In this document: positions 15,332-25,115 of the stretch, piece after piece
How positions within the stretch are numbered: position 1 is the first letter of the stretch
Layout: each line of letters begins with the position of its first letter
Source: Pseudoclavibacter chungangensis
GTDB lineage: Bacteria > Actinomycetota > Actinomycetes > Actinomycetales > Microbacteriaceae
DNA: 64,000 bases
Reading direction: 5' to 3'
Assembly (NCBI RefSeq): GCF_013410545.1
Contig: NZ_JACCFV010000001.1
Span: 496,001-560,000 of the forward strand
Made by a program: the position numbers and the translations under genes
The notes under the pieces: generated by a model
Seen by the model: only the letters and a program-made list of their open reading frames with translations
What the model was told of the DNA's origin: nothing
The model's database searches: none

Positions 15332-17117
15332 TCACAGCAGCCCGGACTCCTTCAGCAGTTCCTCGGTCCATGTGCCGTGGAGTTTCTTGACGAGCTGCTT
15401 CTCGACGAGCCCGGCGAACGGGAACTTCGCGGGCAACGGCTCCTCCTCGATGCTCTTCCGGTCGCGCAGGTAGTAGGCCGCCTTGAGGAGCTGCCGGATG
15501 TCGTACACCGACCCGAACACCTCGGGGATGCCGCGCTCGACGCCGAGGAGGGTGTAGACCGCCTCCATCGCCGTGCGCACCGAGTACTCGGTCGTGAACA
15601 CCGTGTCGCGCGTCGGCGATTCGGCGAAGTTGCCGATGAACGCGAGGTTCTTCGAGCCGTTCGGCACGACGGCGGGCCGGTCGCCCGGTCGCCGGGGCAT
15701 GAAGTACGACGTGATGAACGGCATGTAGACCGGGTTCGTGTTGATCGAGCCCTGGGCGGCGAGCTCGGCGATGCGGTCGGTCGGGACGCCGAGGTGGTAC
15801 AGCCACTCCTGCGTGATCTCCTCGCCGCTGCACTCGGTGATCCGCTTGTGGACGTAGTCGCCCTCCGTGTCGGAGTAGAGGCCGTAGATCCACACCGTCG
15901 TCTCGTTGGGCTTCTGCTCCTTGAAGTGGGGTTGGCGGTGGACCGCGAAGCTCATGAGCCAGCTCGAGTCGGTGATCGTGATGATGCCGCCCGTATTGAC
16001 CTTGTGATCGTGCAGATCGCGCTTCGTGAGTCGTTCGATGTACGGATCGACCTCGGTGTTCTCGATCGTGGCGGTCGCCGACACGAACCAGCTCCGCTCC
16101 GGGAGTCCCGTCGAGAACACGTCCGGGCGTCCGAAGTCGGGGGAGCGCTCGGCGAGGCGCTGCCACAGCGTCCACGATCCGCCGGGCTCGTCGGTGACGG
16201 GCGCGGGCGTGGTGGTCGCCGTAGGTGGTCGACTCGGTGATCGACCCGTTCGTGACGAACACGAGGTCGTCCTCGCCGAGCGCGATCGACTCGTCCTCGC
16301 CGTCGACGGTGACGAGCAGGTGGGTCGCGGTCTTCGTGTCGCCCGTGACGTCGACCTCGACGTCACGCACCGTGGTCCCGTACCGGAAGTCGACGCCGTG
16401 GTCGTTCAGGTAGGCGAGCAGTGGCTTCACCATCGACTCGTACTGGTTGTAGCGGTTGAACTTGAGTGCCGAGAAGTCGGGCAGCCCGTTGATGTGATGG
16501 ATGAAGCGCATGAGGTAGCGGCGCATCTCGACGAGGGAATGCCACTCCTCGAACGCGAACATCGTCGACCAGTAGACCCAGAAGTTGCTCTTGAAGAAGT
16601 CGGCCGAGAAGTGGTCGGCGATCGTCTTGTCGCCGAGGCTCTGTTCCGAGGCGAGGATGAGCTTCACGATCTCCTGCTGTGCCTCGTTCGAGAGGGTGAA
16701 GTCGCCGTCGGTGGGAACGCGCTCGCCCTGCTCGTGGATCAGGCGGCAGTTCGAGGAGTTCGGGTCGTCCTTGTCGAGCCAGTAGTACTCGTCGAGGTAC
16801 GAGGCGCCCTCGATCTCGAGCGAGGGGATCGACCGGTACATGTCCCAGAGGCACTCGAAGTGGTCCTCCATCTCGCGTCCGCCGCGCGTGATGAAGCCGA
16901 TGTCGGGCCGGTCGATTCCGTCGAGCGAGCCGCCCGCGAGGGGGAGCTCCTCGAAGATGTGGATGCGTTCGCCGGGTACGTGGCCGTCCCGGATGAGGAA
17001 CACCGCGGCGGAGAGGCCGGCGAGACCGGCCCCGACGATCCACGCCGACGCCGTCTCGGCGCGCTCCGGCGTGCGGGGCCGCGCGAATGCTTCGTAGTTT
17101 CCGTTCGAGTGGTACAC
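15332..17117 (-). pseudogene. oleate hydratase, frameshifted
   Basis: FAD-dependent fatty acid double-bond hydratase of the MCRA/OhyA family, which makes 10-hydroxy acids. The N-terminal half has the FAD site [17 protein letters not shown] and [14 protein letters not shown]; the C-terminal half has [25 protein letters not shown] and [20 protein letters not shown]. The halves lie in different frames and join near 16210-16216, where the expected GDHHTPAPVT needs two more bases in a CAC repeat. Restoring them gives about 595 residues, the normal family length. GTG 17117 follows AAAGAGG. It is either a real -2 frameshift or a sequencing error. Confidence 0.85.
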
Positions 17118-17448
17118 GATCTCCTCTTTCGTTCGACGGAGACTCCGGGTGCTGCGCACACGGCTCCGGAGCGTCGATCGAAAGGGCCGGTGGTCCTCGC
17201 GGCGTGCGATCGACCGATCGGCGGGCCACTGCGTGGGCGGCGGGTCCGGTGTGGTCGTCATCCTGCCGGTGCTCACGGTCGGGCACCGCACCTCGGGCTC
17301 CGGGGCCGCGGTGTGACCATTGTCATCCTCCCGTCTGGGCGGCAGCCGTGGACGCCACCAGGGGCGGCGTGCGCGTCGCCCGACGCAGTGAGCCCGTGAC
17401 CTCGGAACGGAACGATCGGGTCACGGGCTCGCTGCAGCGATCGATCGA
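17118..17448. other. intergenic region between NCS1 permease and oleate hydratase
   Basis: No gene is recognised in these 331 bases. The left end holds a strong terminator hairpin of the permease gene (17390-17430); the right end carries the ribosome site of the hydratase gene. Confidence 0.6.
17390..17430 (-). terminator. hairpin downstream of NCS1 permease gene
   Basis: Perfect 12-bp inverted repeat GAGCCCGTGACC / GGTCACGGGCTC with a 17-base loop, starting 19 bases before the permease stop codon on the coordinate scale and so just 3' of the gene on the minus strand. It lacks a long U-run, as is common in GC-rich actinobacteria. Confidence 0.6.
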
Positions 17449-18867
17449 TCAGTCCGGCCGGGCGGAGGGAGCGTCTGCGACGGGCGAGGGCGCCTCGGCG
17501 GGGCCGGCGTCGGCGAGATGGATCGCGGGACGGTTCTCGTTGCCTCCCCGCTCGCGCCACATGAGCGCCAGGTAGAGCACGGCGGAGATCACGAACGCGG
17601 GCACCGTCGCGCCGATCGGGCTCGGCCACACGTAGGTGAACAGGGCGGAAGTGATCGCGCCTACCACCCACACGCCGATCGCGATCCAGTTGACGCCGCC
17701 GTGATACCAGTAGCGGCCCGCGCGCGGCAGCAGCAGATCGCGGGTGTACGTTCCGCGTTTGACGACGTAGTGGTCGACGATCATGATCGCGAAGACCGGA
17801 ACGAAGAAGGCGCCGATCACCGTCAGGAACGTCGTGAACTTATCGAGCAGTGCGAGCCAGGTCGAACCGGCGATCGACACGATGCCGATGACGAGGGCGA
17901 CGGGCAGGAAGCGAATGCGGCTACCGCTGCGAGCGTTCACGACGGAGGTGGTCATGCCGTAGACGACCATCGTGTTCGTCGCCATGACCGACACGAAGAT
18001 GACGATCGCGATGGGTGCCCCGAACGCGTCCACGAGCACGCCGGGGTCGAACGCGACGGCGTCGCTGCCCCGCAGGATCGCGTACCCGATCGCGGTCGCC
18101 CCGAGCGACATCGACACGACGGTCGACAGCGTGTAGCCGAGTCCGGAACCGAGCACGCCGGCTCGTTGGGAGCGTGCCAGCCGATTGAAGTCCGCCGACA
18201 GGACGGTCCAGGAGATGGCCGTCGCGAAGACGATGTCGAAGGCGACGACGGGGGTCATGCCGGCCTCCGCGTCGATGGGGATCGCCTGGAAGTCGCTCGG
18301 CGCGAAGGTGCTGAACACGGAGACGAACACCCACGCGATGATCGCGAGCATGAGCACCGCGAGCCACGGCTCCACCTTCGCGATGCCGGTGTGGCCGAGG
18401 ATGGCGAGGACGACGACGGCCGCCTCGCACAGCACTGAGAACAGGATCGGGTTCGAGAATCCCGTGAGGCCGGCCACGAAGTGGTTCACGGTGACGCCCG
18501 CGAGCATCGCCTGCACCCAGCTCCAGCCCATGAGCACCAGCAGGTTCGCCGCGACCGGGACGAAGCTGCCCCGTGTCCCGAAGGCGCCGCGCGTGAGTGC
18601 CATGGTCGGCAGTCCGGTGCGAGTGCCGATGTTGCCGATCGTCGTGAGCACGATCGCGCCCCCGAGCGTGCCGAGCAGGATCATCCAGAGCGTCGTCCCG
18701 TAGTCCAGGCCGGGAACGAACAGCGTGCCGGTGAGCAGCGTCGTGACCACGAGGTTCGCGGCGAGCCAGATCATGGCCATGCGTCCGGTACCGAGATGAC
18801 CGCGAACGGGTCCACCGTCCTCGGCGTTCGCTTCCAGGTTCGCTTCCAGGCGGCGATAGAGGTTCAC
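17449..18867 (-). CDS. NCS1 family nucleobase/allantoin:cation symporter
   Basis: A 472-residue integral membrane protein with about 12 hydrophobic segments. NCS1-type features include [20 protein letters not shown] after segment 2, [19 protein letters not shown], the [19 protein letters not shown] loop and [12 protein letters not shown] near segment 10. The family imports cytosine, purines, hydantoins or thiamine precursors with Na+ or H+. GTG 18867 overlaps the preceding stop (GTGA), so it is coupled to the ureohydrolase gene. Substrate unknown; a nitrogen-rich compound fits the operon. Confidence 0.85.
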   Translation of the reverse strand: MNLYRRLEANLEANAEDGGPVRGHLGTGRMAMIWLAANLVVTTLLTGTLFVPGLDYGTTLWMILLGTLGGAIVLTTIGNIGTRTGLPTMALTRGAFGTRGSFVPVAANLLVLMGWSWVQAMLAGVTVNHFVAGLTGFSNPILFSVLCEAAVVVLAILGHTGIAKVEPWLAVLMLAIIAWVFVSVFSTFAPSDFQAIPIDAEAGMTPVVAFDIVFATAISWTVLSADFNRLARSQRAGVLGSGLGYTLSTVVSMSLGATAIGYAILRGSDAVAFDPGVLVDAFGAPIAIVIFVSVMATNTMVVYGMTTSVVNARSGSRIRFLPVALVIGIVSIAGSTWLALLDKFTTFLTVIGAFFVPVFAIMIVDHYVVKRGTYTRDLLLPRAGRYWYHGGVNWIAIGVWVVGAITSALFTYVWPSPIGATVPAFVISAVLYLALMWRERGGNENRPAIHLADAGPAEAPSPVADAPSARPD

Positions 18868-19292
18868 GAGACGGCCTCCGTCGGCTGCTGCTCGGGCATA
18901 GTCGAGAGGTGCTCGTGCACCGCGACGAGTCGGTCGCCCTCGACGCGGAAGATGATGGACTCGCGTTCCGTGTATGCAGCCGTCGTGCCGTCGCCGTTGT
19001 CCACTCGGGTGCGCACGGTGTGGCTGAACACGGCCAGTCCTGGCGACGCCTGCACGAGTTGCTCGCGCGAGCTGCACTCGAGCACTCGCCAGCCGGTGTC
19101 GATCCAGCCCGCCCAGAGGGTTCGGTACTCGTCGAGCGTGTCGAGTCGGGTGGGTTCGGGGTGGAACACGAAACTCGCGTCGGGGGCGAACGCCGCGAAG
19201 TAGCGGTCGCCGTCGTTGGCCCGGAAGGCGTCGACGATGGCGTCGGCGGCGTCGCGGACCTCCTCCGGGTTCGGAGTGCGGGTCGACGTCAT
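18864..19292 (-). CDS. internal NTF2/SnoaL-like ORF (alternative start)
   Basis: A 142-residue NTF2-like protein that can be translated alone from ATG 19292, preceded by GAGGAAG. It begins [11 protein letters not shown] and contains [19 protein letters not shown] and [11 protein letters not shown]. It has the length and start of a stand-alone member of the family, for example a ring-opening or hydratase helper. The upstream ureohydrolase frame simply fails to stop before it. It overlaps the permease start by GTGA. Confidence 0.6.
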   Translation of the reverse strand: MTSTRTPNPEEVRDAADAIVDAFRANDGDRYFAAFAPDASFVFHPEPTRLDTLDEYRTLWAGWIDTGWRVLECSSREQLVQASPGLAVFSHTVRTRVDNGDGTTAAYTERESIIFRVEGDRLVAVHEHLSTMPEQQPTEAVS

Positions 19293-20489
19293 GTGGCTTC
19301 CTCTGGTCGAGTTCGGCACCGCTGAGGTGACCGGACAAGAAATCTTCGGGGGCTTCGGCTCGATGATGCGCGGGGCGCTGCGGAGGCTCGGCTCATCGGC
19401 CTGATTCGTGTGGTCGACGTCCTCGTCGGCCGGTTCGCTCACCCGCCGGGCAGGCGATGGGGTGATGGACGTCCTTGTCCGGGTTCTCGGGCGGGGCGAC
19501 GGCGCACTCGCGTCGTCGCCCCGGCGAGTTCGGGGGCGCGGGGAGAGCGCGCTCACGAGTTCGTACACGACGTGCGACGCGGCGACCGCCGTGAGCTGGG
19601 CGTGATCGTAGGGCGGAGAGACCTCGACGACGTCGGCGCCGACGATGTTCAGCTCGGCGAGGGAGCGGATGATCTTCAGCAGTTCGCGGCTGGTGAGTCC
19701 TCCTGCCTCCGGTGTTCCTGTTCCGGGTGCGTGTGCCGGGTCGAGCACGTCGATGTCGATTGAGATGTAGAGGGGCGCGTCGCCGATGCGGTTGCGGATG
19801 CGTTCGATGGCGGTGTCCACGCCGTCGTCCTCGATGTCCTCCGTGCGGACGATGGCGAAGCCGAGTCGTTCGTCGTCGCGCAGGTCCTCGACCCCGTAGA
19901 GCGGTCCGCGGGTGCCGACGTGCATGCTCGCCGTGGTGTCGATGAGACCTTCTTCGGAGGCGCGTCGGAACGGCGTGCCGTGGGTGACCGGTGCGCCGAA
20001 GTAGGTGTCCCACGTGTCGAGGTGCGCGTCGAAGTGGAGGACGGCGACGGGGCCGTGCTCCGTCGTGACGGCGCGCAGCATGGGGAGGGCGATCGTGTGG
20101 TCGCCGCCGATGACGATGGCCCGTTCGGCGTGCGCCCGCAATTCGAGGGCCTGCCGTTCGATGTCGGCGACCGCTTCCTCGATGTCGAAGGGGTTGACGG
20201 TGAAGTCGCCTGCGTCGACGACCTGCTGGGTCGCGAAGGGGGACACGTCCTGCGCCGGATTGTAGGGGCGGAGCAGGCGTGAGGCCTCGCGCACGTGTGA
20301 GGGGCCGAAACGTGCGCCGGGGCGGTAGCTCACACCGCTGTCGAACGGGATCCCGACGACGGCGATGTCGGCGTGGTCGACCTCGTCGAGTCGGGGGAGG
20401 CGGGCGAAGGTGGCGATGCCGGCGAACCTGGGGACGAGGCTCGCGTCGACAGGGCCGAGGAAGCCGTTCTCATTGACACGTGGTTGCAT
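18864..20489 (-). CDS. agmatinase-family ureohydrolase fused in frame to an NTF2-like domain
   Basis: One uninterrupted 541-residue frame. Residues about 1-320 are a Mn2+ ureohydrolase: [43 protein letters not shown] and [19 protein letters not shown] supply the metal ligands. It would hydrolyse agmatine or a related guanidino compound to urea and an amine. An 80-residue Arg/Pro/Ser-rich linker follows without a stop, then an NTF2/SnoaL-like domain of about 142 residues starting at an internal ATG (19292). That ATG has its own GAGGAAG site, so two proteins may be made. ATG 20489 is the likely start. Confidence 0.75.
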   Translation of the reverse strand: MQPRVNENGFLGPVDASLVPRFAGIATFARLPRLDEVDHADIAVVGIPFDSGVSYRPGARFGPSHVREASRLLRPYNPAQDVSPFATQQVVDAGDFTVNPFDIEEAVADIERQALELRAHAERAIVIGGDHTIALPMLRAVTTEHGPVAVLHFDAHLDTWDTYFGAPVTHGTPFRRASEEGLIDTTASMHVGTRGPLYGVEDLRDDERLGFAIVRTEDIEDDGVDTAIERIRNRIGDAPLYISIDIDVLDPAHAPGTGTPEAGGLTSRELLKIIRSLAELNIVGADVVEVSPPYDHAQLTAVAASHVVYELVSALSPRPRTRRGDDASAPSPRPRTRTRTSITPSPARRVSEPADEDVDHTNQADEPSLRSAPRIIEPKPPKISCPVTSAVPNSTRGSHMTSTRTPNPEEVRDAADAIVDAFRANDGDRYFAAFAPDASFVFHPEPTRLDTLDEYRTLWAGWIDTGWRVLECSSREQLVQASPGLAVFSHTVRTRVDNGDGTTAAYTERESIIFRVEGDRLVAVHEHLSTMPEQQPTEAVS

Positions 20490-20505
20490 GTGGGACAACT
20501 CTCGA

Positions 20506-20514
20506 TACTTAGTA
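20506..20514. promoter_or_regulatory. AT-rich palindrome in divergent promoter
   Basis: TACTTAGTA, a 4-1-4 palindrome in an unusually AT-rich 30-base patch between the ureohydrolase operon and the divergent XRE-cupin gene. It is a plausible operator or part of a -10 region. Short, so tentative. Confidence 0.3.
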
Positions 20515-20564
20515 GTAAACCTTCTGCGAGACTAGGTCCGTGCGCGGAGGCTGTCAACGACAGA

Positions 20565-21158
20565 ATGGATCGCATGCGTCCCGTGCAAGCTGACCCCAAC
20601 GACCGGCCCGTGGCGATCGGTGCGCGTTTGCGGAATGCACGAACGGCGCTCGGGCTCACGCTCGCGCAGGTGGCCGAGGCGAGCGGGGTCACCAAGGGGT
20701 TCCTCAGCCGGGTCGAACGCGACGAGACCTCGCCGAGCGTCGCGACGCTCGTCGGGCTCTGCCAGGTGCTGTCGGTGCCGATGGGGGCGCTGTTCGTGGA
20801 GCCCGAGATCCAGGTCGTGCGCGCCGGTACCGCCCCGCGCATCAACCTGGGCGGGCGGGGCGTGACGGAGCACCTCGTCTCGGCGCGCTCGGAGTCGGAG
20901 CTGCAGATCGTGCGATCGACCATGGCGGCGGACGCCACCGGTGGTGACGAGCTCTACACCATCTCGAGCACGGTCGAGGTGCTGCTCGTGCTCTCGGGTG
21001 AGATCGTGGTCCGGTTCATCGATCGCGAGATCGAGTTGTCCGCGGGTGATTCGATCACCTTCCCCGGCCGTGAACCCCACAGCTGGCGGACCGGCGCGGA
21101 GCAGGGCGCCGAGGTCGTCTGGTGTCTGTCGCCCGCCGCGTGGCGGGGCACCGTGTAG
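20565..21158 (+). CDS. XRE-family regulator with cupin domain
   Basis: A 197-residue regulator: a HTH_3 domain at residues about 18-75 (GLTLAQVAEASGVTKGFLSR, SPSVATLVGLCQVL) and a cupin_2 domain at about 115-190 with EVLLVLSGEIVVRF and GDSITFPGREPHSW. This PuuR-like architecture senses small metabolites, often polyamines or amino acids. It is divergent from the ureohydrolase/NCS1 operon and probably controls it. ATG 20565 or 20574 could start; GGAGG lies 14 bases before the former. Confidence 0.87.
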   Translation: MDRMRPVQADPNDRPVAIGARLRNARTALGLTLAQVAEASGVTKGFLSRVERDETSPSVATLVGLCQVLSVPMGALFVEPEIQVVRAGTAPRINLGGRGVTEHLVSARSESELQIVRSTMAADATGGDELYTISSTVEVLLVLSGEIVVRFIDREIELSAGDSITFPGREPHSWRTGAEQGAEVVWCLSPAAWRGTV

Positions 21159-21282
21159 CTCGCACTCGATCCGTCACCCCGGGGCTGCCGGGCGGTCTGC
21201 GGGACGCCCGCGCAATGAGGCGGCGTGCGCTGCGCGCCGGGTGGGGTGCCACCGAGCGAGGGGCGGTTGTCGAGCATCTTGA

Positions 21283-21295
21283 CGTTGACGTAACG
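21283..21295. promoter_or_regulatory. MerR operator/promoter candidate
   Basis: CGTT-GACGT-AACG, a short inverted repeat next to a TTGACG -35-like element at 21280-21285, about 25 bases upstream of the MerR gene. MerR proteins bind such elements in elongated promoter spacers; autoregulation is inferred. Confidence 0.35.
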
Positions 21296-21316
21296 AGAAG
21301 CTCTACCGTTTCTCGC

Positions 21317-22102
21317 ATGGAGTGGTCGATCCAGCACGCGGCCCGCCTGGCGGGCACCACGAGCCGAGCCCTGCGGCACTACGACGAGCTCGGCGTGGTG
21401 CCGCCGAGTCGAGTCGGACGCAACGGGTACCGCTACTACGACGAGCGTGCACTCGTGCGGCTCCAACGCGTGCTGCTGCTGCGCGGACTCGGGCTGGGGC
21501 TCGCGCAGATCGCCGGTGTCCTGGCGGACGAGGACGACGAGGTGTCGGCGCTGACCACCCATCTGTCACTCCTCCGGGAGGAGCAGGACAGGCTCGCCAG
21601 GCAGATCGCCGCGGTCGAGCACACCATCACCGCATTGACGGGAGAGGAAGAACTCATGGCAGAGACCATGTTCGACGGCTTCGAGCACACCGAGTACAGG
21701 GACGAGGTCGAGCAACGCTGGGGGAGCGACGCCTACGCACGCTCGGACCAGTGGTGGCGGGGCCTGAGCGACCGGCAGCGCGGCGACTGGAAGGCTCGGG
21801 CGCACCAGCTCGGCCGGGACTGGATCGCCGTCGCCGACTCCGCCGAGCTCACGCCCGACTCGCCCGAGGCCCAGGAACTCGCGCGCCGGCACGTCGACTG
21901 GCTCCGCAGCGTTCCCGGCACGCCGGCCGCCGATCCGGACGGCGACCTCGCGGGCTACGTGCGCGGGCTGGCGGAGATGTACGTGTGCGATGCGCGATTC
22001 GCGGCGAACTACGGCGGCGCCGAGGGAGCAGTCTTCGTGCGCGATGCGCTGCTGGCCCACATCGATCGGATCGAGGGGACGGGCGACCCCAGCGGGGTCT
22101 GA
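21317..22102 (+). CDS. TipA-type MerR regulator with TipAS domain
   Basis: A 261-residue protein. The MerR HTH occupies residues 1-70 (SIQHAARLAGTTSRALRHYD, RVGRNGYRYYDERAL), a coiled coil follows, and a TipAS antibiotic-binding-like domain from about 115 contains MFDGFEHTEYRDEVEQRWG, YARSDQWWRGLS and MYVCDARFAANYGG. Such proteins sense thiopeptides or other drugs. ATG 21317. Confidence 0.88.
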   Translation: MEWSIQHAARLAGTTSRALRHYDELGVVPPSRVGRNGYRYYDERALVRLQRVLLLRGLGLGLAQIAGVLADEDDEVSALTTHLSLLREEQDRLARQIAAVEHTITALTGEEELMAETMFDGFEHTEYRDEVEQRWGSDAYARSDQWWRGLSDRQRGDWKARAHQLGRDWIAVADSAELTPDSPEAQELARRHVDWLRSVPGTPAADPDGDLAGYVRGLAEMYVCDARFAANYGGAEGAVFVRDALLAHIDRIEGTGDPSGV

Positions 22103-22648
22103 ATCCACGTCGACGGACGCTGCACGCCCGTCCGCCGGCCCGGGCCGGTCGGGGCATGTGCCCGGCGCGGGCGCTCGCCCGTCGTCCAGTCGACGATCAC
22201 AGCCACGGCCGCCGGTTCCACGAGCCGACGGTCTTCGCCCGGCGCCGTCACTCCGGTCAGCGTGCTCGGCACGTCGCGGTCATCGAGCGCGTCGCGCGCC
22301 GCCCCACTCTGCGATGAGGTCGGCCCGCAGCGTCGAGGCCACGATCCATCGAATGCTGATGACGTGTCCGATGGTGCCGCCGTCGGTCGCGCGGCAAGGA
22401 CGAGACCGAGCGCGCAGTTGCGCGTGATTCTTGATGCCGGGCAATGCGATCTGCACGCCGGACGGCCCGGCCGTCTTGCGCTGTCGTCCGTGCCCGGGAG
22501 GGACGATCCCGTGGACGCAACGAAGCGTTGCGGGAACAGGCGACCACGGGTCGAGAGGCTCGTTTCCGCGTGGAATCAAGGCATCCGCGAGGATGCCGAG
22601 TCCGAGTGCGAGGCCGACGACCCTCTGATCGGCGCGTCAGCCGAACCA
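22103..22648. other. gene-poor left edge of accessory region
   Basis: No intact gene. The frame leading into the HTH remnant is open from about 22262 but its first 100 residues do not resemble a recombinase that I recognise, so this may be decayed sequence. It marks the transition from chromosomal genes to the lower-GC island. Confidence 0.45.
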
Positions 22649-22792
22649 AAGAAACGACCTCGAACACGCCTCACCGACGAGGAAGTGGACGCTATGCGAA
22701 CAGCCCGCGCGCAGGGCGTCAGCGTGATCGTGCTCGCACGCCGGTTCGGTGTGCATCGGGGCACGGTGTGGGCGAAGACACGCAAGGGCTGA
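22649..22792 (+). pseudogene. C-terminal HTH remnant of a resolvase-type recombinase
   Basis: The last 47 codons of an open frame encode KKRPRTRLTDEEVDAM and VLARRFGVHRGTVWAKT, the Hin/resolvase-type helix-turn-helix that ends many site-specific recombinases. No catalytic domain precedes it. A decayed copy of the same segment lies at 24996-25115, on the far side of the OLD gene. Confidence 0.55.
22676..22779 (+). repeat. flanking HTH repeat, left copy
   Basis: A 104-bp segment coding the resolvase-type HTH. It aligns over its full length, at roughly 70 percent identity by eye, with 24996-25099 in the same orientation. The two copies bracket the OLD-family gene. Confidence 0.6.
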
Positions 22793-22918
22793 CGAGGGAG
22801 GCAACCCGTGAACTCATCTCATAGACGCGCGCGCTGCCACCCCGCCTGTGTCGCTCCTCACCGATACCCTTGAAACTCCCAGGGCGATGCCGAGCCCGCA
22901 CACAAGGGAGGTGTCACG

Positions 22919-24940
22919 ATGCGCGTTGAGTCCGCCACGGTCAGCAACTTTCGTTGCGTGATCGACAGCAGTCAGTTCGAGGTGGAGCCCGACAAGACAA
23001 TTCTCGTAGGCATCAACGAGGCGGGTAAGACCGCTCTGCTGAAGGCGTTACAGCACGCCAGCCCCACCGATGACACCGCCTCGATCGACTGGCTCTTCGA
23101 CGCGCCCGCGGCCATGGTTGACGACATCCGCCGGAAGAACCTTGACCCGGCAACGCTGGCTGTGGCCCGCGTCGTGATGCGACCGGAGCCGAAAGACCTA
23201 GCCGGTCTGAGCCTGCCAGAAGGCTCCGATGACATCCGGCTCGTCATGACCGCCTGGATGAACAAGAAGCGGACCTATTCGGTGACAGGGCTTCCCTCGG
23301 CGCCAACCATGGGTGATGCCGAGAAGGCGATCCTCCGCCTCGCGGGCGCGATGAACAAGCAATCCGACGAAGATGCGAAGCAAGTCGCCAAGGCGATATC
23401 GGATTGGAAAGACGCACAAGCCTCAGATGCCGCGATCAGTGGCGAGGTAGCCGCTGGACTGAAGACGCACCTTGATGCAGCATTGCCGTTGTTCGCAGAG
23501 GGGTCTGCCGCCGAGACCCATTGGGATGCGCTGAGCGGAGTGCTCAAGAGTGCTCTTGCGCGCGACAAGATCGGCAAGCACCTAGCGGATCGCATGCCTC
23601 CTTTCGTCTACTACTCCTCGTACTTCGCGGTCCGCCCGCGCATTCACCTCAATCGGTTGGCCGAGCGCGAAGCGTCTGGAGAAATCGACCTGGACTACGA
23701 CTTCGGGAACTTGCAACTGCTAAAGTTCCTGGGATTCACCGCCAAGGAACTCTCCGACATGGCATCCGAAGCGCCCGAGAAGGGGCACAACTACGACAAT
23801 GATGTCAACGTCCAGAATCAGTACAAGCAGGAGTTGGCCGCCCACGAACGCCGCGTCACTGAGCGAAAGAGGGCGCTCCAGACGGCGGGAGCGCGGCTCA
23901 CTGAGGAGATTCGGAGAGTCTGGAACGACGATAGGCTGACCATTCGTTTGGATGTAGATGGCCAGTACCTCCAGACCTTGGTCGAGGACGAGCTCGGCAT
24001 TCCCGTCGAGTTGGATCAGCGGAGCGAGGGTTTTCGCTGGCTCGTCTCGTTCTTTGTCGTCTTCCATGCCCAGGCCAAGGACGATCTGAAGGACGCGATC
24101 CTCCTTCTGGACGAGCCCGGCCTGAGTCTCCACGCCCTGAAGCAGCAGGAGTTCCGCAAGACGGTCTCGCGGCTCGCCGAGGGAAACCAGATTCTCTACA
24201 CGACCCACTCGCCCTTTATGGTCGGCTCGGACGAACTCGATCTAGTTCGCATAGTCGAAATGACCGATCGGAAGACGGGCACGAAGGTCCACACCCGTCT
24301 CGCAGTCGATGATCCGAAGTCGATCTACCCCCTCCAGGCGGCTTTGGGCTACGACCTCGCGCAGAGCATGTTCACACACCAGAAGAATCTGGTGGTCGAA
24401 GGCGTGACAGACCTGCTCTACGTCGAAGCCCTGAACTCGGCATTCGCCGCGCAAGGCGGTGCCACGCTAGACGACGGAATAGCGCTCGTGCCGGCGGGTA
24501 GCGCCAGCAAGGTCGTCTACTACAGCACGATTCTCACCAGCCAAGATTTGAAAGTTGCCGCGTTGCTGGACTCGGACGCCGCCGGGGACAAAGCCGCGGA
24601 ACAGGAAGCCCTCTGGCAGCTCCTTACCAACAAGCGCATCCTCCGAACCGGCGATCACATCACCGGGGTTCAGCGAGCCGAGATTGAGGACCTGCTTCGT
24701 GTCAGCCTCGGCCTCGTTGCGCGAGACGAGTGCGGATGGGACAGTGTCGCTACGATCGCAGCACAATCGCAGCGGCCGATCATGGAGATTCTGGCCGACG
24801 AACACACCGGAGTATCGAAGTGGAAGCTTGCTCGCGCTTTCGTCCGATGGCTCGCTACCAATGGCGCTGACGCTTTGACCGGCGATGAGCAGAGGTCCTG
24901 GGCGTCGCTCGTCGCAGCCGCGAACAGGTCGCTCGCATAG
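22919..24940 (+). CDS. OLD-family ATP-dependent nuclease (ATPase + TOPRIM)
   Basis: A 673-residue protein of the class 1 OLD type. An SMC/ABC-like ATPase has P-loop GINEAGKTALL (about residues 35-45), a signature-like QRSEGFRWLVSF, Walker B ILLLDEPGLSLHA and the switch TTHSPF. A TOPRIM domain follows, with VVEGVTDLLYVEAL and the metal motif ALLDSDAAG. OLD proteins cleave DNA and act in phage defence (P2 OLD, GajA). The start ATG has GGGAGGTG upstream. No gajB-like helicase is adjacent, so it probably works alone or with an unknown partner. GC content is lower than in the chromosome. Confidence 0.9.
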   Translation: MRVESATVSNFRCVIDSSQFEVEPDKTILVGINEAGKTALLKALQHASPTDDTASIDWLFDAPAAMVDDIRRKNLDPATLAVARVVMRPEPKDLAGLSLPEGSDDIRLVMTAWMNKKRTYSVTGLPSAPTMGDAEKAILRLAGAMNKQSDEDAKQVAKAISDWKDAQASDAAISGEVAAGLKTHLDAALPLFAEGSAAETHWDALSGVLKSALARDKIGKHLADRMPPFVYYSSYFAVRPRIHLNRLAEREASGEIDLDYDFGNLQLLKFLGFTAKELSDMASEAPEKGHNYDNDVNVQNQYKQELAAHERRVTERKRALQTAGARLTEEIRRVWNDDRLTIRLDVDGQYLQTLVEDELGIPVELDQRSEGFRWLVSFFVVFHAQAKDDLKDAILLLDEPGLSLHALKQQEFRKTVSRLAEGNQILYTTHSPFMVGSDELDLVRIVEMTDRKTGTKVHTRLAVDDPKSIYPLQAALGYDLAQSMFTHQKNLVVEGVTDLLYVEALNSAFAAQGGATLDDGIALVPAGSASKVVYYSTILTSQDLKVAALLDSDAAGDKAAEQEALWQLLTNKRILRTGDHITGVQRAEIEDLLRVSLGLVARDECGWDSVATIAAQSQRPIMEILADEHTGVSKWKLARAFVRWLATNGADALTGDEQRSWASLVAAANRSLA

Positions 24941-24995
24941 GCGAGTGACTGACTCTTGCAACGACAGACGCTCACTCAATAGCTTAGCTCGATCT

Positions 24996-25115
24996 GACAA
25001 GGAAGCGGGCGCCGTACGTACGGTCCCGCAAGTGCGGCATCAGCGTCACCACTTTGACGAGCAGTTCGGCGTTCACCGTGGCACCGCCTGGACGAAGACT
25101 GGTGTTAGCTGTTGA
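24996..25115 (+). pseudogene. decayed second copy of resolvase-type HTH
   Basis: The segment aligns with 22676-22779 but carries one extra base near 25026 and one missing base near 25056. In a patched reading it gives DKEAGAVRTV, GISVTTL and FGVHRGTAWTKT. It overlaps the 3' end of the minus-strand gene at 25105-26028. It shows that the OLD gene sits between two related recombinase tails. Confidence 0.55.

Noticed and set aside
20010..20500. Formimidoylglutamase or arginase as the ureohydrolase
   Set aside because: The motifs are shared across the superfamily and no histidine-use genes are near; agmatinase-family is the safest wording.
22919..24940. Gabija system (GajA)
   Set aside because: The OLD/TOPRIM layout fits GajA, but no UvrD-like GajB gene is next to it.
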